Both the position numbers and the translations under genes were made by a program. A DNA stretch of 64,000 nucleotides from NCBI RefSeq assembly GCF_030247195.1, contig NC_080672.1, positions 62,960,549 to 63,024,548 on the forward strand. Reading direction: 5' to 3'. The notes beneath the pieces are model-generated. The model was not told the origin of the DNA. It made no database searches and was given only the letters and a program-made list of their open reading frames with translations. This DNA is from Topomyia yanbarensis. Lineage: Eukaryota > Arthropoda > Insecta > Diptera > Culicidae. Of the stretch, positions 9,314 to 21,340 are shown in pieces (the stretch's first letter is position 1; each line of letters starts with the position of its first letter).

Positions 9314-10260
9314 ATGACTTCCCCTGACGACGGTTCATCTCAAGGTGAGATGGACGTCGAAACAAAATCGGCTGCCTGGCTCAAAGTATATCTAAGCTCG
9401 GCCACCGGGCCCTTCGTGATCTTCTTCCGGACCAAAAACAAAAAGTGTATGAATCTGCTGCAGATTGCTCGAGTTCTGACGGATCGGTATTCAACCGTGA
9501 CAGAAATATCGAAAATTCGCCCTGATAAACAGTTTAACTCAGGCAAACGATATTTCTGGCTATGGGCCCTTTACGAAGAAGTATAGGGTGTATTTACCAG
9601 CTAACAGGGCTAAAGTAAGTGGGGTCGTTTCCGATTCGAGTCAGAGTTTCGAGGACCTGCTGGAATATGGGACTGGCTGTTTAAAAGACCCCATGCTTAA
9701 GCCAGTGAAGATACTGGAGTGCAAACGTTTGCATTCAGCATCGGTCGCAGCTAACGGTAAGGAAAAATACGTCAACGCAGACTCTTATCGGGCGACCTTC
9801 GCCGGTTCTGCTCTACCCAACTACCTCCTCTTCGACAGGGTTCGTCTACCTGTTCGCCTGTTTGTGCTGCGGGTCATGAACTGTACTAATTACAAACAAT
9901 TGGGACACACAACCTCCTATTGTAACAATAAAGCTCGTTGTGGGAAATGCGGTGGGAATCATGCGGATAATTCTTGTGGATATCGAAGAATGTCTTTACT
10001 GTGAGGGAAATCCACATGACATGTCCCGCATACAAACAGCGCGAGGAGAACCTTAAGCGTTCCCTTCAGAAACGCTCTAAGCGCTCTACGAGCATCTATA
10101 CCAATTTGTCTACTGACGGAAGAAGGGAACATCTTCTGCTGTGCCTAGAAGCAATAGAAAAAGGAAGAACATTTCCTCTCCCTAGCTTCGTCGTAACGGC
10201 CAGAAAGTGTCTCTTCATGGCCCCCCTAAAATAACTACTCAAGAAAGTACTGGTACTCCC
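9314..10260 (+). pseudogene. LINE ORF1 (gag-like, zinc knuckle), broken
   Basis: ATG at 9314 opens an Asp/Ser-rich start. The frame is lost at a TAG at 9584-9586, and the protein continues in another frame with KYRVYLPANRAKVSGVV (about 9575-9630). RLPVRLFVLRVMNC then precedes Cys/His knuckles CNNKARCGKCGGNHADNSC (about 9930-9978), and a third knuckle and basic LKRSLQKRSKRS tail follow in a further frame. ORF1 proteins of this group bind element RNA. The coding sequence is cut at about 10260 by the nested LINE and appears to resume near 11930. Related relics lie at 23823-24110, 33690-33920 and 42772-43212. Confidence 0.75.
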
Positions 10261-10261
10261 A

Positions 10262-11925
10262 ATAGGAGGAACGAGATCGCGAAGCGATGGAACAACTGTA
10301 CCGCGTGAACGACACACGCAAAGGCTACGTTACGCAAGCCGATAAGTCCAGGGACTTAGATGGTAACCTTCTTACGAACGAGTGTGAGGTGATTGAGAGG
10401 TGAAAGCAGTACTATGACGAGCACCTCAACGGTGAAACAGCAGAGCACGAAGGCGGTATGGCAACGGATCTTGGAGCACGCGCAGAAACGATAAGCTGCC
10501 AGCCCCTAATCTCCTATAAGTTAAGGAGGAGATCAGTCGGCTGAAAAACAACAGAGCTGCCGGTGTAGATCAACTACCCAGCGAGCTATTAAAATACGGT
10601 GGTGAAACACTGGCTAGAGCGCTGCACTGGGTGATCGCCAAAGTTTGAGAGGAGGAGATTCTACCGGAGGAGTGGATGGAGGGTGTCGTTTGCCCAATCT
10701 ACAAAAAGGGTGACAAGTTGGATAGCTGCAACTACCGCGCGATCACACTACTTAGGTCCTCTCCCAAATTCTTTGCCATCAATTGTCACCATTTGCAATG
10801 GAGTTCGTGGGTCACTACCAAGCGGGATTCATGGGACCAACTATTCGCGATTCGACAGGTTCTGCAGAAGTACCGGGAATACAACGTGCCCACACATAAT
10901 TTGTTCATCGATTTCAAATCAGCGTATGGCACAATCGATCGAGATCAGCTGTGGCAGATAATGCACAAGTACGGTTTTCCGGATAAGTTAACACGAAAAG
11001 TCAATGCGACGATAGATCAGGTGATGTGCGTTGTTCTTCGTATCAGGGACACTCTCGAGTCCCTTTGAATCTCGAAGAGGTGCCTGCTGTTCTACGTTGC
11101 GTTAGAAGGTGTAATAGGGAGACCGGGGATAGACACGAGTAGCACGAACTTCTGGAAGTCCGTCCAGCTTCTTGGCTTCGCCGACGACATTGGCAACTTA
11201 CCATCAACGTTTCGAAGACAAAATACATGAGAGGAAGAGGTTCCAGAGACGACAATGTTGACCTCCCATCCCGAGCTCGGATTGACGGTGACGAAATCGG
11301 GATAGTCGACGAATTTATGTATTTGAGCTCACTGGTAAACGCCGACAATGACACCAGCAGAAAAATTCAGAGACGGATCTTGGCGGGAAATCGTGCCTCC
11401 TTTGGACTCCGAAGGACACTCCGGTCTAACAAAATTCGCCGCCGCACGAAGTTGATTATCTACAAGACGCTGATTAGATCGGTGGTCCTCTACGACCACG
11501 TAACCTGAACTATACTCGTAGAGGGCCAACGCGCTCTTAGAGTTCTCGAACAAAAGATGTTGCATACCATCTATGGGGGCGTGCAGATGGAAGACGGAAC
11601 GTGGCGCAGGCGAATGAACCATGAGTTGCATCAGCTGCTGGAAGAACTATCCATCGCGCATACCATAAAAATAGGACGTTTACAGTGGGCTGGACACGTC
11701 GTTAGGATGTCGGACGACGACCCGGTGAAGAGGGTTCTCGAGGGCGACCCTACAGGAACAAGAAGACACAGGGAGCACGGTGGATCGACCAGATAGAGGA
11801 CGACCTTCGGACCCTTCGAAGACTGCGAGGCTGGCGACAAGCAGTAATGGACCGAGTGGAGTGGAGACGGCTTCTGCATACAGCAAGAGACAACAAAGCT
11901 CTAGCCTGAACGGTAAGGTAAGGTA
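10262..11925 (+). pseudogene. Nested 5'-truncated LINE, reverse transcriptase relic
   Basis: Legible pieces: LTNECEVIER, SRLKNNRAAGVDQLPSELLK, EEWMEGVVCPIYKKGDK with NYRAITLL (RT motifs before the active site), NLFIDFKSAYGTIDRDQLW (RT motif A, catalytic Asp in FIDF), then a C-terminal LQWAGHVVRMSDDDPVKRV block typical of insect 'endonuclease-reverse transcriptase' LINE proteins. Stops and frameshifts abound. The 3' end shows a short GGTAAGGTAAGG repeat tail, as in some LINE clades. It is inserted in the ORF1 of the surrounding LINE. I do not assign a clade. Confidence 0.75.
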
Positions 11926-12225
11926 ACGAAGTACTAGTGCAAAACTGAAGCACGTCGCTTCCGGTCTCAGAAAAGGAGTTCCCAGTACTTCCAGGAACAT
12001 CAAAAACCACAAGTGTTCCAACCACATCAAAAACTATATCTCAACCAGAGAAAGAAACCAGCGCTGGCCTAAATACATTTTTCTGACATTGTGGACCGTA
12101 TTTTTACAGCACAAAATATTTCTGACCCTCTTAAAAGCATCTTGATAAGCTTTCGCCCCGCGGTAAAAAATTCTTTATGCAGTTCACTGCGAAATATCCC
12201 CTCCTGTCAGCAATTGTATTCTTCA
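11926..12225 (+). pseudogene. Remainder of host LINE ORF1 after the nested insertion
   Basis: Short coding-like text (LRKGVPSTSRNIKNHKCSNH) resumes the Ser/Thr/Pro-rich ORF1 tail before ORF2. No intact frame. Confidence 0.45.
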
Positions 12226-14907
12226 ATGGCTAATTCAGTTCTACAGTGGGATTGCAAAAGCATTATCCCGAAAATCGATTCTTTTAAAATCTTACTGAAT
12301 AACTTGAAATGCGATGCATTTGCACTATACGAGACATGGCTTACTTCAGAAACAGACCTAAACTTCCACAATTTTAACATTATTCGCGTGGATCGAAAAG
12401 ACTCTTACGGAGGAGTACTTTTGGGAATGCTATTGCTATTCTTTCAATCGAATCGACCTCCCCTCGACACCAGGTATTGAAGTTGTCGCTTACCAAACCA
12501 GAATTAAAGGCAAAGACCTTTGCATTGCTTCCACCTACATCCCCCCTAGAGCCTGAGTTAGCCACCGACGGCTTCACGATATTGCGGAACTCCTCCCCGT
12601 ACCGAGGCTAGTTTTAGGTGACTTCAACTCCCACGGTACGGTTGCCTTCATGACGATAATCGATCTACCTCACTCCATGAGCTTTCCGACAACTTCAATA
12701 TAACCATTTTGAACAAGGGTGAAATGACACCGATTCCTGTCCCTCCAGCGCGTCCGAGCGCCTTAGACCTGTCCCTCTGCTCAACATAGCTACGGTTAGA
12801 TTGCATGTGGAAGGTAGTCTCTGATCCCCATCTCTCCCATCCTCCGGAGGAAGAGTACGGGTTCCTGGCTGGCTTGATTCTCGATACCGCGATTCAAGCT
12901 CAGACTAAACGCGTACCAGACGCGAACTCACGCGGGTGTCCTCCCAATCCATGGTGGAACAAAGAGTGCTCAGACGTGCACGCGGAAAAAGCCGCTGCGT
13001 GCAAGACCTTCCGGGACGACAGGCTGCCAGCTAGCTACCGACATTACGCGATGGCGGAAACGCGCATGAAGAGTTTGATGAAAGCCACGTAGCTACTGGC
13101 GCCGGTTCGTCGACAGACTAACGAGAGAAACATCGATGAGCACTCTTTGGAGTACGGCCCGGTGCTTCCGAAACCGAAACAGTACTAACGAGAGCATGGA
13201 ATATTCAAACCGTTGAATATTCGATTGTGCCAAAAAGGTTTGTCCAGATTCCGCACAGGCACAGAAAATCCCCTCACGATAACGCGAACGAAACATTGTT
13301 TTCGATGGTGGAATTCTCACTTGCTCTCTTATCATGCAACAATGAAGCCCCAGGGCCAGAAAGAATCAATCTTTAACATGTTAAAGAATCTGCCAGGCTC
13401 TGCCAAAAGACGCTTGTTGAATTTATTTAACAAGTTTCTTGAGATTGTCTCTCATAACTGGAGGCAAGTGAAGGTCAACGCCATTGAAAAACCAGGAAAA
13501 TCAGCCTTCGACCACAACTTGTATCGACCGATTGCAATGCTGTCCTGTATCCGAAAGTTGTTCGAGAAAATGATCTTATTTCGCCTCGACAATTGAGTTG
13601 AAGCAAATGGCTTACTGTCAGATACACAATTTGGTTTCCGCAAAAGCAAAGAACGAATGATTGTCGTGCGTTGCTCTCAACTGAAATTCAACTGTCCTGT
13701 GTTAGCAAAGAGCAGATGGCATTAGTGTTCTTAGATATTAAGGGGGCTTTTGATTCAGTTGCTATCAACATTCTTTGAGAGAAGCTGCACCAGCATGGTC
13801 TTTCAGCAATTTTAAACAACTTTTTACTAAACTTGTTGTCGGAAAAGCACATGCATTTTTCGCATGGTGACTTATCGACATCACGATTTAGTTACATGGG
13901 TCTTCCGCAGGGCTCACTTCTAAGCCACCTTTTCTACACCTTTTACGTGAATGACATTGACGAATGTCTTGTCAGTTCAAGAACCATTGCAAGATACATT
14001 GGACAATTTGCTTCTGATTCAACTGTATTCTTCGACACATCCACGAAAGACGAGTTCGTGTAATCCCGGATCACATACGTCCGCAAGTGATTCCAAGCAC
14101 CCTTCGTAGTAAATTTCGAGAAGTCGACTGTAACAAGTTGTTTTACACCGACGGGTCAAGCCTCGACGGCTCCACTGGCTTCGGTATGTTCAATCAAAAC
14201 CTCACCGCCTCATTCAAACTCAATGATCCCGCTTCAGTTTATGTCGCGTACTTAGCCTCAGCTCAATCGAGGCCGTTCAATGAAACCTAGAAAGCACATT
14301 TCATATTTTCTGGGGAAAATCTGGGAGCGCCTGCGTGCTTTGTCTGTAAGGTCGTACAAGATTACCTTAGTCCGGGTTCCCTCGCATTGCTCCATTCCAG
14401 GTAATGAAGAAGCGGACTCTTTAGCTAAGGCGGTCACTTTAGAAGGTGACATATATGAAAGACAATTTGCTTCAGCGAATTTTCAAGTATTACGCATCAG
14501 AGAACCCTCGAAAGTTAGGAAACTTCATGGAGCGATGGGGAACTAGGATGGTGGCTACATTCGATAATCTCTAAGGTATCGACGAAACCTTGGTTCAAGG
14601 GGATGGATGTGGGTCGGGATTTCATTCGTGTGATGTCTCGGCTCATGTCCAATCGGTACACGCTCATCTCCGACGTATTGGGCTCACAAATAGCGGTATC
14701 TACACCTGTGGCAACGGTTATCACGATCTCGAACATATTGTCTGGACATGCGCCGAGTGCTGTTCGGCCAGATCTCAACTATTGGATCCCCTTCGGGCCC
14801 GAGAAAAATCATCCAATGTCCCAGTTCGAAATGTACTGCCAAGCCGTGATCTTCTCTATATATCCGTCGTATACACATTTCCAAAAACCATCAATATTCA
14901 GATTTAA
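12226..14907 (+). pseudogene. LINE ORF2: endonuclease, RT, RNase H, broken
   Basis: The endonuclease start reads SVLQWDCKSIIPKID, ALYETWLTSETDL and later LVLGDFNSHG (apurinic-type endonuclease; N, E and D positions recognisable). RT pieces: YRPIAMLSCIRKLFEKMI (13525-13575), LVFLDIKGAFDSV in a shifted frame (about 13720-13760), GLPQGSLLSHLFYTFYVNDID (about 13898-13960). The position of the usual ADD catalytic pair reads ASDST, so a catalytic Asp is lost. RNase H follows with LFYTDGSSLDGSTGFG (about 14130-14180). The C-terminal zinc-like part is YTCGNGYHDLEHIVW. Many stops; not functional. Confidence 0.75.
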
Positions 14908-15540
14908 CTGCTCCTATTATTTTTCTTATCATCCTCAGAAATACCCTCTTCCGCCTACCGTTCCCCAACGATGGTCTGATGCGACTCCAAGACGACACAA
15001 AACATCTCTGTCGAATGACCCAACAAACACGAGACCTACAACACAACATCACATGCGCAACGCAGTGTGTAGCCGACCCGCATCTGAGCCGTACTACGAA
15101 ATCGTCTGGAGTAACCCCCGCCGGTTCGAGGAAGACCGCCCGGCTTCCTAATACATGATGCATCCGTCCGAATCTATAAACCTTACCGTTGATATCATAG
15201 CCCCCCCCTGTTAGCCTTGTCCACCCTCTCTCAACTGTCTCTTATACACCGACGTAAGACTTCATCCCCCCTCCTCTCCCTTGAATATCTTCGCAAAACT
15301 TATGTGCTCGCCTGTCTTCTAGTTTTACTTGATCAATATAATAAAATTGAACCACTTCACCCTAAAGTGCATTACTACACAAAAAACACACGAAATGATA
15401 ACCCCCTCTTGTACATCTATAAGTTAGCAGTAAAATTTCTTTAGTTTCATTATATAAAAATAAAATAATGTTGAAATGTGTAACCCCTTAGTTTTAAGAA
15501 ATACAAAATGTGAAACTAAGAAAAAATGGCACCTTTAACC
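14908..15540 (+). other. LINE 3' untranslated region and tail
   Basis: Pyrimidine-rich DNA with CCCCCTCCT-like runs, then AT-rich sequence containing AATAAAATAATG near 15450-15470. No coding potential. Confidence 0.5.
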
Positions 15541-16027
15541 CTTAGACCCTTAGGCCCAGAGTTTGGGGCTATTAATGAATGGTATATTAATAGAAACACG
15601 ATTCTTTTACTTAGTTTAGAATATATTTACATTTATTTCGCAATAAAAACTGTTTTGAAAATATACTTGCTACCGCCCGTTAGAAAACGTCAGTCTTCGT
15701 AATATTTGATGTCTTTCCAACGAGATTGGTGCAAATATAAAGACAAATCGAGCAGGATCAGAAATTCAGTAAGAAATTAAGGTAGGTTTCTGGTTATTAC
15801 CTGATTAACAGTAAATAACCCTTTGATTGTGAGAATAAGTTTGAAAAAAGAGACCACAGATTACAGATGTCGATTTATTCATTTTATTTTTTTGACATTG
15901 AAAATGTCTTACTGCACTATCTGGGGCAGGGTGTCATTCTAAAATCTAAAATCAAACGATGTCACATTTTTGCGTCACTATTTTGAACGCTAATAACTTT
16001 CTTATTTATGATCGGATTTCCGTCTGG
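15541..16027. other. Unassigned DNA
   Basis: No reading frame or repeat recognised. It forms the left flank of the element at 16036 and includes that element's target copy TTATCACC at 16028-16035. Confidence 0.4.
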
Positions 16028-16035
16028 TTATCACC

Positions 16036-18028
16036 TAGGGTTCGTCGCGGTGCGGATGTGGGCGGTAAATGGATAGTCCGCACCGCAACCGCAAAAAAAT
16101 AATAAAACCGCACCGCTTACCGCAACCGCACTGCATTTACCGCACCGCACCGCGCGGTAATGCGGTAAATGCGGTAAAATTCTGTATTTTTGAAAAGTGT
16201 GTTGAAAAATTATTCATTATTTTGTATAACAATATATAATAAAATATTATTCTTATTTACACAAAAATTAACTTTGACGGACTCCTCAGAATGTAACATT
16301 TATTAAAAAATATCAACTTTGCAAGTTTTATTAATAAAATGCCGTACATTTTGAGATAAATACTTTCGAAATAAGGTAAATATTAGCATAGCACTGAAGT
16401 CCTATGAAATATAGCTGTATTTCATCATTTTACATACAAAAACGTTCTTCCGCAGCAATTAATAGGAAAACTTTTAATTTAATTAGGGTTGACGCTCCCT
16501 TATTCATCTCATTAGTAGCGTGTTTGCGGAAAAGTATGATTATTTCCATATATCCATAGCAACAAATAAAAGTTTTAATGAAACATACATTGTTACACAT
16601 CGACAATCGACCTGAAAAGCTGAAACACTGAAATTTTTATATTAAACTCACTAAATAATGCTTTTAAGTTGTCACCGCCATGCCCCTTATTTCATCTCAT
16701 TGCGCCAATGTTCATCTCATCGCAGTTCCTATAATCGTCCTATTTTTCAATGCAAAAAAAATAATAACAATATATCGACCTACTAACACACGTGTCTTTG
16801 AAACGTCAAAATAATTTTCGAAAGGGCGTATGACTTTTTATAGTGGAGACAACCCTGTCAAAAAATGCGGACGAACATGGTCAGGCGATTTAAAAAGTTT
16901 GACGTTTGACTCAAATCGCCTGTGCTAATTGCCCCTAGGGACAAATGCAATTTGCGAATGCGGTTTAAAGGCAATTTCAACACTTAGGCAAATTTTCTGG
17001 CGGCTGAAATGGACTTGGTTATTTTTTGCGTTTTTCAAACATGGCGGTTCATGTTTGGCTTAAGCTTAAAATTGTTTTTTTAAACAATTGGCGTGTTCTC
17101 GCTTGTATAGTCGTGATTCGTTGGTAGGGTCACACCTCTGTCCAACTAACGAATTTGATTCGTTAGTTGGACTGACTGACAGATGCCAAAAACTCTCCAA
17201 AGGAGACGTTAGTAGTGTAATTACATCTATCCACATCTCTAATAATTGTCAGATTGATTGTCAACGTAAATTTGACATAAAATTTTGACATTCAGATGCT
17301 TTTTAGTTGCAGAAATCATTCTACACATAACATAACAAGTATCCAACCCATCTCAACCGGTACAGAGTTGTTGAAGGACATTTGAAAAACTGCAAAAGAT
17401 GTATGATTTACAGCATACAGCAGAAATGTTATTACGAATAGAGGATTTTAGGAACAAAATACCTCAAAACACTTACTTCGTATTTTTCAAGAAATGGATG
17501 TATTCTTATTCAAATACTAAGATTGCTCCCTTAAAATTGTATAAGTTGTAATTTTCCATAAATTGGATTTGACAGTACAATTCAATTGTTTTCCAATGAT
17601 TGGAATGCATTTTATATATGTGAAAAGGTTCGTAAATTTTTCAAGGTGTTCAAAATATATTGTAAAAATAATGATGCCAAATTATATTGGACACAGCTTA
17701 TAGATTTTATTTTTTAGTAAAATTCAAATCATTGTCAAGTCCATTGAAATTAGAGCAATTAAATGTTTATTATGTTTCCCTATTGTAAATTAATAAGTTG
17801 CGTCGTTCTTAAATGGTAAAAGTCAAAGTTTTAATTCACTTTTTAATGCAGACTGCAGATTTTATCAATTATTTTCTTAAGTGCTGTTGCGGTAATACCG
17901 CGCGGTAAAAGCACATTTCCCGCACCGCATCCGCGAGAAAAAGTGTCTCACCGCACCGCAGTTTTTGCGGTGCGGGTGCGGTAAATACCGCGCGGTTGCG
18001 GTAATTACCGCAACCGCGACGAACCCTA
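16036..18028. mobile_element. hAT-like non-autonomous element, GC-repeat ends
   Basis: Ends TAGGGTTCGTCGCGG and CCGCGACGAACCCTA are inverted. TTATCACC stands immediately outside both ends (16028-16035 and 18029-18036), a perfect 8-bp target duplication typical of hAT transposition. Both subterminal regions (to about 16190 and from about 17885) are packed with CCGCACCGC and GCGGTAAT(A)CCGC motifs. The 1.7-kb interior is AT-rich with no transposase, so movement would depend on an enzyme supplied elsewhere. Confidence 0.85.
17140..17172. repeat. Perfect 15-bp-arm palindrome
   Basis: GTCCAACTAACGAAT and ATTCGTTAGTTGGAC flank a 3-nt TTG loop inside the hAT-like element. Confidence 0.8.
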
Positions 18029-18308
18029 TTATCACCAAACAATTCGGAGTTAACTGAAATTATGTTTTATTGCTATAGTGTTTTTGTATTTCAATAGCAC
18101 GCTATTGAAAAACAAGCAAAAATGAACAGATCTCGGAGCAGCTTAGTGATTCAAACGAGCACGAAAAGTTATAAATAAATGTGCCGCATGCCTGTTTGAA
18201 TCAGTTGTTGCTGTTTTGCCAGACAAGTAACATCGTGCCTATAGAGACTCATACGACAGATTGGAGCACCCAGCACACTACGCTTCTATGAATGACGTCA
18301 TCCTCGAC

Positions 18309-18344
18309 TATTTAAAGAATATCATTTCTCGAGCGACTTCATTC
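18309..18344 (+). promoter_or_regulatory. Possible TATA and initiator pair
   Basis: TATTTAAA at about 18309 is followed about 30 bp later by TTCATTCT, the spacing of an insect TATA-initiator core promoter. It lies upstream of the tandem units with histone-type stem-loops. Weak on sequence alone. Confidence 0.25.
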
Positions 18345-18541
18345 TCCCTTCGTACGTCGGGCCGTAAAGAACAGCAGTAGCAGTCATGCATGTTGACAAT
18401 GCGCTGCGATGAGTGCTGCATTTGATCACTGCTACCGCTGGGGGTGATCCGATGTAAATAGCGCGCGGCTGGAAGAGTTGGCAAACCTCAGTTAAAGCTG
18501 AATAATTGTTCCATTCTGCATGTTATTATTGTTAAATTAAA

Positions 18542-18557
18542 AGTCCTTTTAAAGGCT
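18542..18557 (+). promoter_or_regulatory. Degenerate histone-type 3' stem-loop
   Basis: AGTCCTTTTAAAGGCT pairs with one mismatch and one wobble around a TTTA loop. It is at the position equivalent to the better stem-loop at 19104-19119. Confidence 0.35.
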
Positions 18558-19103
18558 ATAACAATAAAGAACAAATTGGAATATTTCCAATCATTGACAG
18601 CGATAATCCAATTGCGCAGTTTATATTCGTTATTTGTAGCTTGCGCCTATATCGACAATCTGAAATTTGCAACAATCTGTCATTTGTTTAAATTAAATTT
18701 AAGCTACTTAAAGTACATTTCCAGGCTGAAATTGGTGAAAACCTGTGATTTATTAAATATAATTTTTCGGAAACATAATCCAAAATTCTGCAATGTTTCA
18801 GAAAATTGGAGGATGTGGTAACACTGCTAACTAGCGAAAGCCGTACTATAAAGAATCCGCAAATATTTTTTTCGTTATTCTGCATGAGGGCAGTCCTTCT
18901 ATCAACAATGCGAAAGTGATAAAAGCCGATGTCACGTTTCAAACTATCAGTATTTCAAATTATCTGCTGACGGGGAAGGTTGTTTGTTTCTTTCCAATTT
19001 TAATTATTTATCCGATGTAAGTAGCGCGCGGCTGGAACAGACGGCAAACCGTAGTTGCAGCTGACTGATTGTTCCATTTCGCATGTTATTTTTGTAAATT
19101 AAA

Positions 19104-19119
19104 AGCCCTTTTCAGGGCT
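19104..19119 (+). promoter_or_regulatory. Histone-type 3' stem-loop, perfect 6-bp stem
   Basis: AGCCCTTTTCAGGGCT forms a 6-bp stem with a TTTC four-base loop, the form of metazoan replication-dependent histone mRNA 3' ends. It is followed by ATAACCAACAAAGA, resembling the ACAA flank and purine-rich downstream element. No histone reading frame precedes it, so it may be a relic or a coincidence. Confidence 0.45.
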
Positions 19120-19688
19120 ATAACCAACAAAGATAAACAAATTTGAAAAATTCCTGACAATGACTGCGATAACCTAATTTCGCCGTTTATATTCGTTACG
19201 TTTTGCTTGCGCGTACATTGACAACCTGAAATTTACAACAATCAGTGATTTGTTTAATATTATCCATCCGAAACAATACAAAAATGTACAGTTATTTAAA
19301 AGTATATTGCCATGCTGAAATTGGCGAAAACCAAACCAAATCCAAATGTCTGCAATATTATAGAAATTGGAGGATGTGAAAAATCCGCAAATATTTTTTC
19401 GTTATTCTGCATGAAGGAAGTCCTTCCATCATCAGTGCGAAAGTGATAAAAGCCGATGTCACGTTTCAAGCTATCAGTATTTCATATTAGATGCTGAAGG
19501 GAAAGGTTGTTTCTTTTCATTTCGAAATATTTATCTGATGTAAGTAGCGTGCGGCTAGAAAAGATGGCAAACCTTTTTTGCAGCTGACTAATTGTTCCAT
19601 TCTGCATGTTATTTTTGTTAAACCAAAAGCCCTTAGTTAGTTTAGTACTTTTCATTCCATTCCACGCGTGTTTGTGGATCCCACAAAT

Positions 19689-19704
19689 AGTCCTTTTCAG
19701 GATT
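19689..19704 (+). promoter_or_regulatory. Third histone-type stem-loop
   Basis: AGTCCTTTTCAGGATT folds into a 6-bp stem (one G-U) with a TTTC loop. It lies about 50 bp after the partial third tandem unit. Confidence 0.4.
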
Positions 19705-20500
19705 CCATCAATGGACCCCACATATAGAACATTTCAGAGTTAATGTTATTAAACCACCGAATATATACTTTCTTCGTTTACGAATAATTTGATTTATGAC
19801 CAGTTATTTTTCTATCGTGCTTGCAAACATTTAATTTGATAGCAGGTATTTAAAGATAGATGTAAGGTTTTGTTTGTGAGCATCATTAATTTATGTTCAC
19901 ATTTCGGGGATTTGAATAAAACTTTTTTAAAACTTGAATTTGTCAAACTACAGATTATCAATTTTAATTTAAAAATTCAACAATTATCTCTAGTGAAGAA
20001 AAGCATGCCTGTGTGTAGTTCTGAAACAGTCGATGGCATTAAGATTTTAATTTGGCCACGGATAATATTGCTTGCTCATAAAACTGGCTGCATTTTTAAT
20101 GTCATCGTGGTCGTGTCTTGTACACAACCCTTAAATATTTTTTTTCCACCAGCACATTGCAAACTACTTACTCAACAATAAGAAATCACCAAGTGAAAAT
20201 TTCATAGGTCTATAAACAAGAACGACAAGTTTTTTTTATTAGAACGATCCGGTGAATGTTTTGAAATGAATCTTTGTGAATGAAAGATTGCATTCATTTG
20301 CGACCCTTTCTGCTTTCATTCAAAACACTACGTATACGATGGAGAATGAATCATAGCCGGGCGCTGTCACTTTTTTTCAGTTCTGTGTTTTGCTTCTCGC
20401 TTTCGCACGAACGCGTAACTCTGCACAAGAAGGGTTGCCGAGATCGGGTTTCGCAGTAAGAGCATGTTGGTGAATGATTTCAAATTGATCGTTTCGTGAA
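19705..20500. other. Unassigned DNA
   Basis: No coding region recognised. Two short related blocks with GAATGAAAG-like text occur near 20270-20350. Confidence 0.35.
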
Positions 20501-20860
20501 ATGATTTTTCCCATGCCTGGGAATGGCCACTCATGGCCCCACGGGAACCTGCTCCAGAAATCACCAAATGATTCCATAACCACGAGATACAGCCTACTGA
20601 TGCAATTCCAAGAATTTTGATACCCATATTGCTAGTATTCTATTGAAGTTCACAAATAGTATCCCAGACCTGGAACCTGCTTCCGGAAATCCGGATTCCC
20701 GGGAACCGAATGAAGTAACCCAATTCAGTTTTACCAAGTCAAAAAGCGGATGGGTTCCTGAATCCAAAACACCTAAAAGCATCAAAATTGGTTGGAAATT
20801 ACCTTAGTTATTGGTATTTCAGTTTTGTGGGTACCCGGGTACTCACGTCGGCCTGTTACG
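20500..20860. repeat. Degenerate repeat with GGAACCTGCTTCC-like blocks
   Basis: Two blocks, near 20530-20565 and 20670-20710, share GGGAACCTGCTCC / TGGAACCTGCTTCC and neighbouring GAAATC text. It looks like decayed dispersed repeat DNA. The family is not recognised. Confidence 0.35.
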
Positions 20861-21058
20861 CAATAAAAAAAATTCAGGAGGAGAAACTATCAAGACTATT
20901 TTAATTTTGTAATCCAATTGACAACCACTAATACCAAATAATGATCAAGATGTGATAAAACATGAATCGGTTAACGTCGTATATTCGGTCCATAAACAAT
21001 GTTCCTAGATTTGTGGATAAAATTATGAGTGAACAATTTTCGAGTTCGCGAATTGTCG

Positions 21059-21165
21059 GGGCGGAAAAAAGGCACCGGCGGCGCGCCGCCGGTCTACCGT
21101 TTGGCGTCGGCATACGTTAAAAATTACCGGCGGCTGCGTGGCGCGGCGGCGCACAGGTCTAGTCT
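21059..21165. repeat. GC-rich inverted-repeat fragment
   Basis: CGGCGGCGCGCCGCCGG is an almost perfect palindrome, and GGCGCGGCGGCGCACAGGTCTA resembles the right end of the element at 21341-21470. It may be a diverged copy of that element. Its left end was not found. Confidence 0.4.
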
Positions 21166-21340
21166 AGAGTATTTTTTTCAAAATCGAGCTAATTTTATTG
21201 TCCAAAAGCAAATCGCCGTACTTTTTTTCAAAGAACTCTTCACCAATCTGACACTTTTCACTGTTGAACAGCCCCACAATTGTAAACACATAAAATTGCA
21301 CAACCAACAATTCTGAGGTTAACCTGAAAGAACTCGCCAC

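Larger units (their letters stand above)
9061..15540 (+). mobile_element. I/Loner-like LINE, decayed, nearly full length
   Basis: A non-LTR retrotransposon with a 5' leader, a gag-like ORF1 with CCHC knuckles, an ORF2 with endonuclease, reverse transcriptase and RNase H parts, and a 3' untranslated tail. The RNase H domain points to the I-group (I, LOA, Loner) rather than true Jockey. Every domain carries frameshifts. A second LINE fragment is inserted in ORF1 at about 10262-11925. Outer limits are approximate, as no target duplication was identified. Confidence 0.75.
18451..19640 (+). repeat. Tandem array of ~520-560-bp units
   Basis: Units begin GATGTAA(A/G)TAGCG at 18451, 19014 and 19537, the last one partial. 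Each contains GCATGTTATT, a stem-loop-like GCCCTTTT block and, in the first two, a GATAAAAGCCGATGTCACG block. Spacing is 563 and 523 bp. No open frame persists across a unit. Confidence 0.8.

Noticed and set aside
18452..19012. A histone gene body in the tandem unit
   Set aside because: No stretch translates to any histone in either strand. Only the stem-loop-like end is present.
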